From positions 1 through 7,419 of the forward strand of contig JAODAU010000211.1 of assembly GCA_025463615.1 (NCBI GenBank): 7,419 nucleotides of DNA. The letters run 5' to 3'. Both the position numbers and the translations under genes were made by a program. This stretch comes from Microbacteriaceae bacterium (GTDB taxonomy: Bacteria > Actinomycetota > Actinomycetes > Actinomycetales > Microbacteriaceae). Shown piece by piece: positions 7,365 through 7,419 of this stretch; position 1 is the first letter of the stretch; each line of letters opens with the position of its first letter. The notes under the pieces were generated by a model, which saw only the letters and a program-made list of their open reading frames with translations, had not been told where the DNA came from and searched no databases.

Positions 7365-7419
7365 GAGTGGGCGATATTTGCTGCGTTGACGCCCTCGACC
7401 CTGCATATATCGCCCACTC
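7365..7419. repeat. Long inverted repeat (17-base arms, 21-base loop) upstream of the reductase gene
   Basis: The arms are 7365-7381 and 7403-7419. The outer 13 bases, GAGTGGGCGATAT and ATATCGCCCACTC, pair perfectly. One T/T mismatch follows, then three more pairs (TGC with GCA), giving 16 of 17. The loop at 7382-7402 contains a smaller dyad, GCGT-TG-ACGC, at 7383-7392. The right arm stops at the window edge, so the element may be longer. There is no T tract after the left arm on the minus strand, so it does not look like an intrinsic terminator in that direction. It could be a paired operator, a transcribed hairpin in the 5' leader, or a copy of a dispersed intergenic repeat. Confidence 0.85.

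Noticed and set aside
7386..7411. Possible plus-strand promoter, TTGACG with a TATATC downstream
   Set aside because: The spacing between the two words is about 14 bases, short of the usual 16-18, and the TATAT belongs to the inverted repeat arm.
6356..7417. Second, longer minus-strand frame overlapping the aldo/keto reductase
   Set aside because: It is an Arg/Pro-rich shadow. The true frame carries the full Asp-Tyr-Lys-His tetrad and a proper Shine-Dalgarno.
1..7419. A wholly new defence, mobile or secondary-metabolite system
   Set aside because: Every gene belongs to a recognised metabolic family. No transposase, nuclease, toxin, phage gene or CRISPR-like direct repeat was seen.

Overview
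The window is GC-rich (roughly 70% by eye) with strong third-position G/C. Its protein sequences resemble those of high-GC Actinobacteria, and codon habits such as GAT-GCC and GCA-TCC suggest the Microbacteriaceae. That placement is an inference, because no marker gene is present.

Positions 1 to 6396 hold a plus-strand histidine-utilisation (hut) operon that begins upstream of the window. In order it carries the C-terminal three quarters of hutH (histidine ammonia-lyase), hutU (urocanase), an M20-family metallo-amidohydrolase of the AllC / N-carbamoyl-L-amino-acid hydrolase type, hutF (formimidoylglutamate deiminase) and hutI (imidazolonepropionase). hutH and hutU are 10 bases apart, and the hutU Shine-Dalgarno overlaps the hutH stop. 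Every later junction is a 4-base stop/start overlap (ATGA, GTGA, ATGA), so the last four genes are probably translationally coupled.

The genes give an almost complete five-step pathway. HutH converts histidine to urocanate, HutU makes imidazolonepropionate, HutI makes N-formimino-glutamate, and HutF makes N-formyl-glutamate plus ammonia. The last step, deformylation to glutamate and formate, would normally need HutG, and no HutG-family gene is visible here. The M20 hydrolase sits between hutU and hutF and keeps the family's metal ligands and the residues used to bind an N-acyl amino acid carboxylate. It is the best candidate for the deformylase despite its usual 'allantoate amidohydrolase' label. 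This is the most interesting functional inference in the window.

After an 18-base gap with no obvious terminator, a convergent minus-strand gene (7344 to 6415) encodes a YdhF-like aldo/keto reductase with an intact Asp-Tyr-Lys-His tetrad and no evident link to histidine breakdown. Just upstream of it, a 55-base element ending exactly at the window edge forms an inverted repeat with 17-base arms (16 of 17 paired) and a 21-base loop. It could be an operator, an RNA hairpin or a dispersed repeat.

No RNA gene, insertion sequence, CRISPR array or regulator gene was seen, and no stretch of more than about 300 bases lacks a gene. I see no wholly new system, only a known pathway with several non-standard enzyme details.
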